Shown here: positions 24,527 through 33,919 of the stretch, piece by piece
Numbering within the stretch: position 1 is the first letter of the stretch
Layout of the letters: every line of letters begins with the position of its first letter
Assembly (NCBI GenBank): GCA_047635695.1
Contig: JBLILN010000002.1
Coordinates: 1-64,000 of the forward strand
Reading direction: 5' to 3'
DNA: 64,000 bases
From: UBA2136 sp047635695
GTDB lineage: Bacteria; Pseudomonadota; Alphaproteobacteria; UBA2136
The notes under the pieces: model-generated
Told to the model about the DNA's origin: nothing
Seen by the model: only the letters and a program-made list of their open reading frames with translations
Database searches by the model: none
Position numbers and translations under genes: made by a program

Positions 24527-26266
24527 ATGAAGAAAAATATGAAAAAAGATATTTACAACAGTCTCAGCCAACAGGTTGAATGCGCCCTTAAAGCCCTTAA
24601 AACAGAAGGTTTTTTACCTGATGATTTAGATACTAAAAATGTTGTTGTTGAACAACCTAAAGACCTGTCACATGGAGACTTTGCAACGAATGCCGCAATG
24701 GTACTTGCAAAGGCTGCACGTAAAAACCCACGTGAGATTGCAATGAAATTGGCTGAACTCTTAGAGGGCAAGGCGGGTATTGCATCTATTGATGTTGCAG
24801 GCCCTGGCTTTATTAATTTTAAAATGGAAAACAAATGCTTCCATGAACAAATTGAAACTATTCTAGCGCAAGGCGTTGACTACGGTAAAAGCAATATTGG
24901 TGCAGACGAAAAGGTTATGGTTGAGTTTGTGAGTGTCAACCCAACAGGTCCACTGCATGCAGGGCATGGTCGTGGCGCTGTTTATGGTGATGCATTATGT
25001 CGTCTTCTAACCAAAGCGGGCTATGACGTTTATCGTGAATATTTGATGAACGATGCAGGCGGCCAAATGCGTGTGATCGTTAAATCAGTTCACTTGCGTT
25101 ACCTTGAGCTATTTGGTCAAAAAATTGAAATGCCAGAAGGCTGTTACCCTGGTGACTATGTCAAAGATATCGCTCAAACGTTGAAAGAACGTGATGGCGA
25201 TAAATGGCTTTCAACAACAGACGATGAAGAATTATTTAAAGCTTTGCGCGCCTTTTGTGTGGAAGAGTGTATGAATATGATTAACGACGCCATCGTTCAT
25301 GATATGGATATTAAATTCGATAACTACTTCAGTGAATACGACATGCACGCACGTGGAGAAATGGATAATGCCATTAAAAAATTAACCGAAAAAGGTTACA
25401 TTTACAAAGGTGTTCTTGCACCACCAAAAGGTAAAGTTATTGAAGACTATGAAGCGGAAGAGATGACACTTTTCAAGGCCGAGCAGTTTGGTGATGACTG
25501 TGACCGTCCTGTCTATAAGAAAAATGGCGAACCAACATATTTTGGTGCTGACGTTGCTTATCATAATAATAAACTCGAACGTGGTTTTACAAAGCTTATT
25601 AACGTTTGGGGCGCTGATCATGCGGGTGCTGTTAAGCGCTTAAAAGCAGCCTTGACTGCGCTTACAGGCAATAAAGACGCCCTGCATATTCAATTAATGC
25701 AAATGGTTAAGTTGGTTAAAAATGGCAAAGAAGTTAAGCTTTCTAAGCGTGCTGGTAATATTATTGAAGTTTCAGATGTGGTGAAAGAGGTAGGGGCTGA
25801 CGCTTTCCGTTTTCTCTACTTGTTCCGTAAGCATGATTCTCAATTTACTTTTGATCTTGCTAAGGCTGTTGAGAAAAACAACGAAAACCCTGTTTTCTAT
25901 GTACAGTATGCTCACGCTCGTATTTGTTCTATTTTCCGTCAACAAAAAGAACTCGGTATTGATGAAAGTACAAGCGATGTGAATTTAGCATTGTTAGATC
26001 AACCTGCTGAGTTAAAACTAATTAAACAGCTTTGCCTATTCCCTCTTGTAATAGAGAAGGCGGCAAAAATGCTAGAACCACACCGTGTGGCATTTTATGC
26101 GCATGAATTGGCAAGTCATTTCCATAGTCTATATGGTGCCGAAAAATTCCTTCTACCAGAGGATGTTGCGCTCACACATGCAAGGCTTAAATTGGTTAAA
26201 GCAGCACAGGTTACGCTTAAAGCTTCACTTGAAGTTCTTGGTGTAAACCCTGTAACAGAAATGTAA
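24527..26266 (+). CDS. argS: Arginyl-tRNA synthetase
   Basis: 579 residues. Add-1 N-terminal domain (about 1-90); the HIGH-like signature is HAGHGR in NPTGPLHAGHGRG; the KMSKS region is KLSKRAGN. The C-terminal anticodon-binding domain has LASHFHSLYG. Class Ia enzyme that charges tRNA-Arg. Two ATG codons in tandem (24527 and 24539) are possible starts. Followed at 15 bases by the SPOR-domain gene. Confidence 0.97.
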   Translation: MKKNMKKDIYNSLSQQVECALKALKTEGFLPDDLDTKNVVVEQPKDLSHGDFATNAAMVLAKAARKNPREIAMKLAELLEGKAGIASIDVAGPGFINFKMENKCFHEQIETILAQGVDYGKSNIGADEKVMVEFVSVNPTGPLHAGHGRGAVYGDALCRLLTKAGYDVYREYLMNDAGGQMRVIVKSVHLRYLELFGQKIEMPEGCYPGDYVKDIAQTLKERDGDKWLSTTDDEELFKALRAFCVEECMNMINDAIVHDMDIKFDNYFSEYDMHARGEMDNAIKKLTEKGYIYKGVLAPPKGKVIEDYEAEEMTLFKAEQFGDDCDRPVYKKNGEPTYFGADVAYHNNKLERGFTKLINVWGADHAGAVKRLKAALTALTGNKDALHIQLMQMVKLVKNGKEVKLSKRAGNIIEVSDVVKEVGADAFRFLYLFRKHDSQFTFDLAKAVEKNNENPVFYVQYAHARICSIFRQQKELGIDESTSDVNLALLDQPAELKLIKQLCLFPLVIEKAAKMLEPHRVAFYAHELASHFHSLYGAEKFLLPEDVALTHARLKLVKAAQVTLKASLEVLGVNPVTEM

Positions 26267-26281
26267 TAGGTATATAAAATT

Positions 26282-27220
26282 ATGAAAAAATCAACATATT
26301 CAACATATTCAGTTTCAAACGGTACACCCTGGTTTAAGTGGTTAGGTGCTGCTTTTGTTTTTGGTGCTTTCATTGCTTTAATGTGGTTTGCCACAAGCAA
26401 TAAAGACGCGCTTATGCAGGACGATGAAGACCTTGAATTGATACTGCCACTAGCGGGCCCTGTGAAGGTGCGTGCCAATGAGCCAGGTGGTATGAAAGTT
26501 GCCGACAGGGACAGACAAGTGTTTGATTTACTTGACAGTACATCAGCTGATGCTCTATCAAATGAAACCCTTTGTGACAGCGCAGAAGGTAAAATTGTTT
26601 GTAATGGTAAGTTGCCTCAGGTGGCACATTTAGCGGCTAACCCCGAAGCGGTAAAAAAGGCGGCAGAAGAAGCAGAAGAAGCGAAATTAAAGCCTAAAAG
26701 TGCAGATATAGCCTTGTTAATTAAAGGGTACGAGCCAGTTGTTGTAACGCCCGTTATTAAAGAACCTATCTCAAGTAAGCAACCTGTGGCTGTGGAATTG
26801 AAAGCGAATGAAAAGCGAATTGAGGCGAATAAAGCAGGCACTGAAGCGAACGAAAAAGGAATTGTAGTGGAAGTAAAAACGCCAAAAGAGAATATAAAGC
26901 AAAAAACAGCTAAAACTTCATCAGATGTTGTCGGTATCGAAGTGATCGCCAAGGAAAAGCTTTATACGGGCGGTGCTTGGGGTGTGCAATTGGCTTCCTA
27001 CAAAACCCTTGAAAATGCAGATACGGGGTCAAAAATATTTTTAAAAAAATTCCCTGATATTTTGAAGACACTTACTTACGTGACAGAGAAAGTTGATATT
27101 AAAGACAAGGGTCGTTTTTACCGTGTTCAATTTATTGGCTTGAAGGATAAAGATTCGGCTAAAAAAGCGTGTGATAATTTAAAAGGCAAGGGGCAGGGGT
27201 GCTGGTATGTTAGCCGCTAA
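26282..27220 (+). CDS. SPOR-domain inner-membrane protein
   Basis: 312 residues. Short cytoplasmic N-terminus, one membrane span (about 18-40, WLGAAFVFGAFIALMWFA), a long Lys/Glu/Ala-rich periplasmic linker, and a C-terminal SPOR domain (about 225-312: WGVQLASYKTLENAD, then RFYRVQFIGLKDKDSAKKAC). SPOR domains bind denuded septal peptidoglycan, so a role in cell division is expected. Position between argS and nagZ is the usual one in alphaproteobacteria. Two cysteines in the SPOR domain (ACDNLKGKGQGC) could form a disulfide. Confidence 0.9.
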   Translation: MKKSTYSTYSVSNGTPWFKWLGAAFVFGAFIALMWFATSNKDALMQDDEDLELILPLAGPVKVRANEPGGMKVADRDRQVFDLLDSTSADALSNETLCDSAEGKIVCNGKLPQVAHLAANPEAVKKAAEEAEEAKLKPKSADIALLIKGYEPVVVTPVIKEPISSKQPVAVELKANEKRIEANKAGTEANEKGIVVEVKTPKENIKQKTAKTSSDVVGIEVIAKEKLYTGGAWGVQLASYKTLENADTGSKIFLKKFPDILKTLTYVTEKVDIKDKGRFYRVQFIGLKDKDSAKKACDNLKGKGQGCWYVSR

Positions 27221-27267
27221 CCCTTTGCAGAGCCAAATGACTAAAATTAATGACAGTGAGGTATAAA

Positions 27268-28278
27268 ATGTTAGCTATTAAAAAACCTACACCGCTTGTT
27301 TTATCATTGTCTTCTACAGTGCTGGACGATGAAACGAAATCTATCTTTCGTCACTTGGCACCGGTTGGTTTTATTTTATTCAAGCGTAACTGCGAAAATG
27401 CAGCGCAGCTTAAAAAGTTATGTGCCGACTTGAAAGAAGTGAGCCCTCTCGCCGACCCTTTGATATTCATTGACCAAGAAGGCGGCCGTGTGAACCGTAT
27501 AGACTGGGAAGAATATATGGCACCTGCGGGGCGTACCATTGGTGAGCTTTTCGAAAAAGACATTGCAAAAGGTTTAAAAGCGGCGCAATTAAATGGCTAT
27601 GTTTTGGCAGCCCAGTTGCGTGAATATGGCATTAATGTAAATTGCCTGCCACTTGCAGACGTGGCGACAAAAGATATGCATGACGTTATTGGCGACCGCG
27701 CCTTTTCAACAGATCCAAAAACAGTGGCAGCACTTTGCGCTTCCACAATTACAGGTTTGCTGGCAGGCGGTGTGTGGCCTATTATTAAGCATGCACCAGG
27801 GCACGGCCGTGCTTTAAGTGATTCACATAAAAATCTGCCGGTGGTAGATGCGTCGGTGGACGAATTACGTACACGCGATTTTTACCCCTTTATTATTAAT
27901 AAGGAATGCCCTTTGGTGATGACGGCTCATATTCTTTATCCACAAATTGATGCTGAAAACTGCACAACAAATTCATCTAAAATGATCACAGATGTTTTAA
28001 AAGGTGAAATGGGCTTGAAAGGGTTAATTGTCAGTGACGATTTAAATATGCAAGCTTTAACAGGTAATATACGTGTCCGTGCCGAAAAAGCTTTGAATGC
28101 TGGCTGTGATTTGTTATTACATTGCAGTGGTAAAAACGAAGAGATGCGTGAACTTATTGGCCTGCGCGATACAACGGATATTACCTTAAAGGCACTTGAA
28201 AATTTACCAGCATTGGGCAAGCCTAATACTGAACTTTTAACAGCGGCTAAATTAGAACTAAAGGAGCTTTTGGCTTAA
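27268..28278 (+). CDS. nagZ: Beta-N-acetylhexosaminidase
   Basis: 336 residues from ATG 27268, preferred over an upstream in-frame ATG because GTGAGG lies at correct spacing. GH3 fold: FIDQEGGRVNR, then the NagZ loop KHAPGHGRALSDSHKNLP with the catalytic Asp-His dyad, and GLIVSDDLNMQAL with the nucleophile Asp. It removes N-acetylglucosamine from anhydromuropeptides in cytoplasmic peptidoglycan recycling. The usual KHFPGHG is KHAPGHG here. Its stop codon is immediately followed by the next start. Confidence 0.95.
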   Translation: MLAIKKPTPLVLSLSSTVLDDETKSIFRHLAPVGFILFKRNCENAAQLKKLCADLKEVSPLADPLIFIDQEGGRVNRIDWEEYMAPAGRTIGELFEKDIAKGLKAAQLNGYVLAAQLREYGINVNCLPLADVATKDMHDVIGDRAFSTDPKTVAALCASTITGLLAGGVWPIIKHAPGHGRALSDSHKNLPVVDASVDELRTRDFYPFIINKECPLVMTAHILYPQIDAENCTTNSSKMITDVLKGEMGLKGLIVSDDLNMQALTGNIRVRAEKALNAGCDLLLHCSGKNEEMRELIGLRDTTDITLKALENLPALGKPNTELLTAAKLELKELLA

Positions 28279-28932
28279 ATGGATTATGATATAGCAAGTA
28301 TTATTCAAACAATCTCAATTTGGGGTATTCCTGTTTTATTGGCCATTACTTTGCACGAAGCAGGGCATGGTTACGCTGCTATGAAATGTGGTGACCGTAC
28401 AGCTTATATGCTGGGTCGTGTTACTTTAAACCCGCTTAAACATATTGACCCTTTTGGTACTATTTTATTGCCACTTGTTTTAGTGGTAACGGGGGCACCT
28501 TTTATTATTGGTTTTGCAAAGCCAGTGCCTGTAAATTTTCGTAACTTACACAACATAAGGCGTGATAGTGTTATTGTTGCCTTTGCGGGGCCGTTCATGA
28601 ATATTGTTTTGGCTATTTTAAGTGTCGCTCTTATGTATATTGCGGTGATGTTACCTGCAGGTTACGCTGTGGCTTTAATAGAAATGTGTAAGGCGTCTAT
28701 TATTATTAACGTTATTCTTTGTGTCTTTAACCTCGTGCCTATATTGCCATTGGATGGCGGGCGTATTTTGGCGGCGCTACTACCAGGGCCTCTATCTTAC
28801 AGATTCGGACAAACGGAACGTTATGGTTTTATAATCATTTTGATTTTGGTGTTCTCTGGGTTATTATGGCAAATTATAGGGCCGGTTATGAGTGTTATTT
28901 TAAATATTCTTAACCAATTTACGCCAAGATAA
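28279..28932 (+). CDS. Site-2-type membrane metalloprotease (M50 family)
   Basis: 217 residues with about six hydrophobic segments. HEAGH at residues 26-30 is the zinc-binding HExxH, followed by GYAAMKCGD and LNPLKHIDPFGTILLP. The C-terminal NLVPILPLDGGRIL gives the third ligand Asp. It belongs to the short stand-alone M50 group without a PDZ domain. Substrate unknown. It starts with no gap after nagZ, where many alphaproteobacteria have scpA-scpB. Confidence 0.9.
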   Translation: MDYDIASIIQTISIWGIPVLLAITLHEAGHGYAAMKCGDRTAYMLGRVTLNPLKHIDPFGTILLPLVLVVTGAPFIIGFAKPVPVNFRNLHNIRRDSVIVAFAGPFMNIVLAILSVALMYIAVMLPAGYAVALIEMCKASIIINVILCVFNLVPILPLDGGRILAALLPGPLSYRFGQTERYGFIIILILVFSGLLWQIIGPVMSVILNILNQFTPR

Positions 28933-28961
28933 AATAAAAATAAATAAGGTGAAATAGTTTT

Positions 28962-29768
28962 ATGAAGTCTCTCGTTATTGCGTTTTTCATGCCGCCTGGT
29001 ATCGGCATTTTATTGGCCTTTTTTGCGTTTTATTTCATTGCGATTAAAAACAAAACCGCCATTGGTAGTATATTTCTCTTTCTAGCCATTGTGATGGGCT
29101 GGGCATTTTCTAGCGAAGCTATGGGACGTTTTCTCACCGTTAGTCTTATTTCTCAGGTGGAACATAGGCAAGACTTTGGCGTTAAAGACGTCGATATAAT
29201 GGTTGTCTTAACAGGCGGTATGCGCTACACAGGCCCTACGGCTGGTTGGCTCCCTGAAATGGATAGTTACCAACGTATGGTTTCAGCACTTGAAGTGCAC
29301 GCCCAAGTTAACTCTCGCACACCTATTCTTATTAGTGGCGGTAAAACAGCGGGGCCACATTACCCTTCAGAAGCAGCTGTTCTACGCACACAGTTTGATA
29401 AACAAAGTGCCCGTATTCTACCTATTAAACTTGAAGAGATTTCTACAAATACTTATGAAAATGCATTGCAAAGCGCACACGAAATTAACAGGCGCGGTGC
29501 AAAAAAAGTTCTGCTTGTAACGTCAGAGGAACATATGTTGCGTTCACTGGCTGCGTTTAGAGGGCGTGGGATTGACCCATTACCTTTACGTGTGTTCACA
29601 ATGGATAGGGGCGCACTTGCTTGGGACGACTTTTTCCCTTCCTATACAGGGGTGAGAACAAATGCACGCGCACTTTATGAGATTTATGCTATTGTAGAAT
29701 ACCTACTTGCAGAGCGCATACGCATGGACGATGTGTTTTATATAAAAAAAGAAATGAAAAAGGGATAG
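28962..29768 (+). CDS. YdcF/ElyC-like DUF218 membrane protein
   Basis: 268 residues. Two N-terminal hydrophobic spans (about 3-27 and 34-55) precede a DUF218 domain: DIMVVLTGG, ILISGGKTAG, STNTYENALQSAHE and KKVLLVTSEEHMLRS. ElyC/SanA/YdcF proteins affect envelope integrity, but the reaction is not settled. Between the M50 protease and tatA with short gaps, so co-transcribed. Confidence 0.87.
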   Translation: MKSLVIAFFMPPGIGILLAFFAFYFIAIKNKTAIGSIFLFLAIVMGWAFSSEAMGRFLTVSLISQVEHRQDFGVKDVDIMVVLTGGMRYTGPTAGWLPEMDSYQRMVSALEVHAQVNSRTPILISGGKTAGPHYPSEAAVLRTQFDKQSARILPIKLEEISTNTYENALQSAHEINRRGAKKVLLVTSEEHMLRSLAAFRGRGIDPLPLRVFTMDRGALAWDDFFPSYTGVRTNARALYEIYAIVEYLLAERIRMDDVFYIKKEMKKG

Positions 29769-29772
29769 AAAA

Positions 29773-30204
29773 ATGGGCTTTGGTGCAACTGAATTAATTA
29801 TTATACTGGTTATTGTACTTGTGGTGTTTGGTGCAGGTAAACTGACAAGCGTTATGGGTGACTTAGGTAAAGGTGTTAAGTCGTTTAAAAATGCGATGGA
29901 TGACGACGACGGCAAAACAAAAAAGAAAACGCCTGTTAAAAAAGCAGTGGCTAAAAAAGCACCTGCTAAAACGACTGTAGCTAAAAAAGCCGTGGTTAAA
30001 AAGGCCGCTGCTAAAAAGGTGGCAAGCAAAGCAACGACAGCTAAAAAAGTGACAACTAAAAAAGCGGCACCTAAAAAAGTTGTGAAGAAAGCGCCTATTA
30101 AAAAAGCTGTGGCTAAAAAGCCTGTGGCAAAAGCCGCTGTTAAAAAAGCAGTGACAAAAACAACAGCCGCTAAAAAGCCTGCTGTTAAAAAATTAGCGAA
30201 ATAA
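29773..30204 (+). CDS. tatA: Twin-arginine translocase TatA with a long histone-H1-like tail
   Basis: 143 residues; typical TatA is 60-90. The N-terminus is canonical: membrane helix ELIIILVIVLVVFG, FG hinge, then the amphipathic helix KLTSVMGDLGKGVKSFKNAM and an acidic DDDD patch. From about residue 50 to the end the chain is almost only K, A, V, P and T in AKK/VKK repeats, like histone H1 or AlgP tails. TatA oligomerises to let folded proteins through. The tail is probably cytoplasmic and could bind nucleic acid or membrane (inference). tatB follows after 5 bases. Confidence 0.93.
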   Translation: MGFGATELIIILVIVLVVFGAGKLTSVMGDLGKGVKSFKNAMDDDDGKTKKKTPVKKAVAKKAPAKTTVAKKAVVKKAAAKKVASKATTAKKVTTKKAAPKKVVKKAPIKKAVAKKPVAKAAVKKAVTKTTAAKKPAVKKLAK

Positions 30205-30209
30205 GTTAA

Positions 30210-30467
30210 ATGTTTGGTATAGGCATCATAGAAGTTTTTATTGTTCTGATGATGGCATTATTTGTTATCGGGCCTGATAAAATTCCTGAAGCGGCTGCAT
30301 CTGTTGGCCGCTTTATCCGTTCTGCTAAACAATATATCAACGAACTTAAACGCTCTGTGCATGACCATCCATTAAAAGATGAAATGAGAAGTTTGCAAGA
30401 TCAAGTTCATTTTGACATGCCTGAACTTAACCCCGAAGATGACCATATTGAAGGGGAAGGTAAATGA
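30210..30467 (+). CDS. tatB: Twin-arginine translocase TatB
   Basis: 85 residues. MFGIGIIEVFIVLMMALFVIGPDKIPE gives the TatB-type Glu in the helix and GPDKIPE hinge; an amphipathic helix (SVGRFIRSAKQYINELK) and an acidic C-terminus follow. It binds signal peptides with TatC. Overlaps tatC by four bases (ATGA). Confidence 0.93.
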   Translation: MFGIGIIEVFIVLMMALFVIGPDKIPEAAASVGRFIRSAKQYINELKRSVHDHPLKDEMRSLQDQVHFDMPELNPEDDHIEGEGK

Positions 30468-31207
30468 GCGAACAAGTTCAAACTCAAGCCGTACATAAAA
30501 CGCCCTTGGTCGCACACCTTGTTGAATTACGCCGCCGCATGATGATCGCTTGTTTTGTCATTGTTGCAGGGGCAGGGGCTTGTTATTTATTTAAAGAACA
30601 AGTTTTTCTCTTTTTAGTACGCCCACTGGCAGGGGCTTCAAACCCACCTTTGCAAATGATATATACAGGCGTCCCTGAGCTGTTTTTTACTTATTTAAGG
30701 CTGTCATTTTTTACAGGGCTATTTGTTGCTTTGCCTATTATACTATGGGAAATTTGGGCATTTGTTGCCCCTGGTTTATATAAAAATGAACGCCGTGTTA
30801 TTGCACCATTTATCGCCGCTACGCCTGTTTTGTTTTATGCTGGTGGGTCTTTTATGTATTTCATTGTGATGCCTTTGGCGATGAGCTTCTTCTTCGGATT
30901 TCAAACTGATACCATTACAGCACTTCCTTCTGTGAAGGAATACTTGGCCTTTTTAATTAAAATGTTATTCGCTTTTGGTTTTGCTTTTGAATTGCCTGTT
31001 CTTCTACTTTTACTGATGAAGTTTGGTGTGGTTAGTGTGGGGGCGGTTAAACGTTTTCGTCGTTATGCCATTGTTTGTATTTTTATTGCGTCGGCACTAC
31101 TTACACCGCCCGACCCTGTGTCGCAACTTATTTTGGCGGTGCCGCTTGTGCTTCTTTATGAGCTTTCAATTTTTATGGCGAAATTTTTGCGCATTAAAGA
31201 CAAATAA
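30464..31207 (+). CDS. tatC: Twin-arginine translocase TatC
   Basis: 247 residues, six membrane spans. The N-terminal HLVELRRRMM, FAPGLYKNERR-type loop (here FVAPGLYKNERR) and the conserved TPPDPVSQL are diagnostic. It is the signal-peptide receptor of the Tat system. Last gene of the dgt-argS-to-tatC run; 144 bases separate it from serS. Confidence 0.96.
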   Translation: MSEQVQTQAVHKTPLVAHLVELRRRMMIACFVIVAGAGACYLFKEQVFLFLVRPLAGASNPPLQMIYTGVPELFFTYLRLSFFTGLFVALPIILWEIWAFVAPGLYKNERRVIAPFIAATPVLFYAGGSFMYFIVMPLAMSFFFGFQTDTITALPSVKEYLAFLIKMLFAFGFAFELPVLLLLLMKFGVVSVGAVKRFRRYAIVCIFIASALLTPPDPVSQLILAVPLVLLYELSIFMAKFLRIKDK

Positions 31208-31351
31208 AATAAATTTTCTAAACTATTTTGTAATTTAATCACAATTACTGCGTTTTTCTTGTAAATATTATAGTAATTTTTTAACGTATTTGCTACGATG
31301 CAAATGAGGATTTTTCCTACGATTTTAACGTGAAGAAGAGAATGTAAAAAC

Positions 31352-32632
31352 ATGCTTGATATCAAGTGGATACGCGAGAATACTGAAACAGTCGATAAAG
31401 TTATGATGATGCGTGGCGCCAAGCCAGTTTCAGAAACGCTGATTGCTATGGACAGTGGCCGCCGTGAAGTTATGGCCAAACTGCAAGAATTACAAAGTAA
31501 GCGTAATAGCCTTTCAAAAGAAATTGGTCAGGCAAAGTCCACAGGCGCAGACGCCGCACCTCTCTTCGAGAAAATGAAAGACGTCGGCCCTAAAGTAAAA
31601 GAATTAGAAGAAAAAGAACGTCACATTCAAGCGGAAATGAAAACTTTTGTTGAAGCTTTGCCAAACATACTAGACGCTGACGTTCCAATTGGTAAAGACG
31701 AAGACGATAACGTTGAAGTACGCAAGTGGGGCAAGCCAAAAACATTTAATTTTGAACCTCAACCGCACTACGAACTAGGTGAAAAATTAGGCCAACTTGA
31801 TTTTGAAACCGCTGCTAAAATTAGTGGTAGCCGTTTTTCATGGTCACAGGGTGACATTGCTCGTATGGAACGTGCTCTTGCCATGTTTATGCTCGACACA
31901 CATACAGCCGAAAATGGTTTTACAGAAGTAAACCCACCAGTTCTTGTCACACCAGAAAGCATGTACGGTACAGGGCAATTACCAAAATTTGGCGATGACG
32001 CTTTTTATACAAATGACGAACGCGACTTGATGTTGATACCCACAGCTGAAGTACCATTAACAAACTTCATGCGTGAAAAAACAATTGCTGAAAATGATTT
32101 ACCTATAAAGTTTTGTGCATGGACACCGTGCTTTAGAAAAGAAGCGGGTAGTGCAGGGCGTGACACGCGCGGTTTAATCCGTGTACACCAATTTAACAAA
32201 GTTGAAATGGTACAAATTGTTCACCCTGAAAAAAGTAACGAAGCGCTCGACTTTATGTTGAACTGCGCTGAAGGTATTTTGAAAAAACTTGATATTCCGT
32301 TCCGCACAGTAAAACTTTGCAGTGGCGACATTGGTTTTGGTGCCAGAAAAACATTTGATATTGAAGTGTGGTTGCCAGCGCAAAATACATACCGTGAAAT
32401 TTCATCCTGTTCAAATTGTGGTGATTTTCAGGCGAGACGCATGAACGCTAAATTTAAAAACGCTGAAGGTAAAAACGAATTTGTTCACACCTTAAACGGT
32501 AGTGGCTTGGCCGTGGGTCGCACACTTGTAGCGGTGATGGAAAATTACCAAAATGAAGATGGCACAATTACTGTTCCAGATGTTCTTCAGCCTTATATGG
32601 CAGGTAAAAAAGTGATTGAGGCTGTGAAATAA
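31352..32632 (+). CDS. serS: Seryl-tRNA synthetase
   Basis: 426 residues. N-terminal coiled-coil arm (about 25-105), then class II core: motif 2 in FRKEAGSAGRDTRGLIRVHQF and motif 3 in NGSGLAVGRTLVAVMENYQ. It charges tRNA-Ser and also supplies the selenocysteine route where present. One base separates its stop from the pcm start. Confidence 0.97.
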   Translation: MLDIKWIRENTETVDKVMMMRGAKPVSETLIAMDSGRREVMAKLQELQSKRNSLSKEIGQAKSTGADAAPLFEKMKDVGPKVKELEEKERHIQAEMKTFVEALPNILDADVPIGKDEDDNVEVRKWGKPKTFNFEPQPHYELGEKLGQLDFETAAKISGSRFSWSQGDIARMERALAMFMLDTHTAENGFTEVNPPVLVTPESMYGTGQLPKFGDDAFYTNDERDLMLIPTAEVPLTNFMREKTIAENDLPIKFCAWTPCFRKEAGSAGRDTRGLIRVHQFNKVEMVQIVHPEKSNEALDFMLNCAEGILKKLDIPFRTVKLCSGDIGFGARKTFDIEVWLPAQNTYREISSCSNCGDFQARRMNAKFKNAEGKNEFVHTLNGSGLAVGRTLVAVMENYQNEDGTITVPDVLQPYMAGKKVIEAVK

Positions 32633-32633
32633 T

Positions 32634-33305
32634 ATGAGTATGTATAAAGCTTCTTTTGATCTACAAGCGGATAAACTTATTAAAACGCTTGCAGGTTTAG
32701 GTATTAAAAATGATGTACTAGAAGCGATGCGTAAAATTCCACGAGAAGTTTTTTTATCGGCGGCATTTAAACATGAAGCATATAAAGACAGTGCCTTGCC
32801 TATTGGTGAAAGCCAAACAATTTCGCAGCCGCGTGTGGTTGCTTTAATGACCCATGCGCTGGACGTGCAAAAGGGCCATAAGGTTTTAGAAATTGGCACA
32901 GGTTGTGGTTATCAGACAGCTATTTTATGTAAAATGGGCAGGCGCATTTTTACCATAGAACGTTTTGCAAGCTTGAAAGAGACTGCCGAAAAGCGCTTGC
33001 ACGGCCTTGCTATTAGTAATTTTGTGACACAAGTGGGTGACGGGTCTCTTGGTTGGTCAGCGCAAGCACCTTTTGACCGCATTATGGTAACTGCAGCGTC
33101 ACCAGAAGCACCAAAAGCATTGCTGGATCAGCTAGGCGAAAATGGTGTGATGGTTATTCCCATCGGTAAACAAGAAGATGATTATCAAAAATTAATGCGT
33201 TATTACAGACGCGGGGATGGTACTATCGGTGAATATTATTTGGGCGATGTACGTTTTGTGCCCTTGGTAGGCGAGCAGGGCGTTCGCGTTAAGGCGACGG
33301 GTTAA
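32634..33305 (+). CDS. pcm: Protein-L-isoaspartate O-methyltransferase
   Basis: 223 residues. Canonical motif I VLEIGTGCGYQTAIL; substrate segment IGESQTISQPRVVALM; motif II region FDRIMVTAASPEAPKAL; C-terminal FVPLVG. It methylates isoaspartyl residues to start protein repair. Adjacent to the nlpD-like gene, as in many proteobacteria. It is the intact paralogue of the degenerate copy at 12337. Confidence 0.95.
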   Translation: MSMYKASFDLQADKLIKTLAGLGIKNDVLEAMRKIPREVFLSAAFKHEAYKDSALPIGESQTISQPRVVALMTHALDVQKGHKVLEIGTGCGYQTAILCKMGRRIFTIERFASLKETAEKRLHGLAISNFVTQVGDGSLGWSAQAPFDRIMVTAASPEAPKALLDQLGENGVMVIPIGKQEDDYQKLMRYYRRGDGTIGEYYLGDVRFVPLVGEQGVRVKATG

Positions 33306-33326
33306 AGGAAATTAAGGGGTCACTCA

Positions 33327-33914
33327 ATGTTACAGAATTTATATAAAAAACTTTTAAAATATGCAGACCATCCCAAAGCGGAATGGGTGTTATTTTTAGT
33401 GGCTTTTATTGAGTCATCTGTTTTTCCTATTCCGCCTGATGTTTTACTTATTCCTATGGTTATTGTTAACTTTGACCGTGCTTTCCGTTATGCCTTTATT
33501 TGTACAGCTGGTTCTGTACTTGGTGGTATTGCAGGTTACGCACTTGGTTACTTCTTTTTCGACAGTATTGGGTCGGCTATTATCGACTTTTATGGCGCTG
33601 CTGACAAGTTCACATCGTTCCAAGGTTGGTACGCAAAGTACGACGTTTACATTATTGCCATGGCGGGTATTACACCAATTCCATACAAAATTGTAACCAT
33701 TGCAAGCGGTTTACTTCATGCAAACTTCTTTAACTTTGTGATGGCTTCTATTGTGGCAAGGTTTATCCGTTTCTACCTGATTGCTTGGTTGTTATGGAGA
33801 GGTGGCCCAGCGCTAAAAGGTTGGATTGAAAACAACTTGTACCCCATTACAATGGCGGCCGGTGTGGCGTTTATTTTAATTGTTGTCTTATTTAAAATTC
33901 TATTTGGAGGTTAA
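33327..33914 (+). CDS. DedA/YqaA-family membrane protein
   Basis: 195 residues. FIESSVFPIPPDVLLIP is the DedA family E-x(n)-P-P-D re-entrant motif, followed by GYALGYFFFDSIG and the second re-entrant-type segment MAGITPIPYKIVTIASG. Members act in lipid-carrier flipping and envelope homeostasis. Between pcm and nlpD with short gaps. Confidence 0.9.
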   Translation: MLQNLYKKLLKYADHPKAEWVLFLVAFIESSVFPIPPDVLLIPMVIVNFDRAFRYAFICTAGSVLGGIAGYALGYFFFDSIGSAIIDFYGAADKFTSFQGWYAKYDVYIIAMAGITPIPYKIVTIASGLLHANFFNFVMASIVARFIRFYLIAWLLWRGGPALKGWIENNLYPITMAAGVAFILIVVLFKILFGG

Positions 33915-33919
33915 TAAAA

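Noticed and set aside
29920..30200. AAA-rich GCTAAAAAAGC repeats as a CRISPR or tandem DNA repeat
   Set aside because: They are in frame and encode the K/A tail of TatA; spacing is irregular and fits protein repetition.
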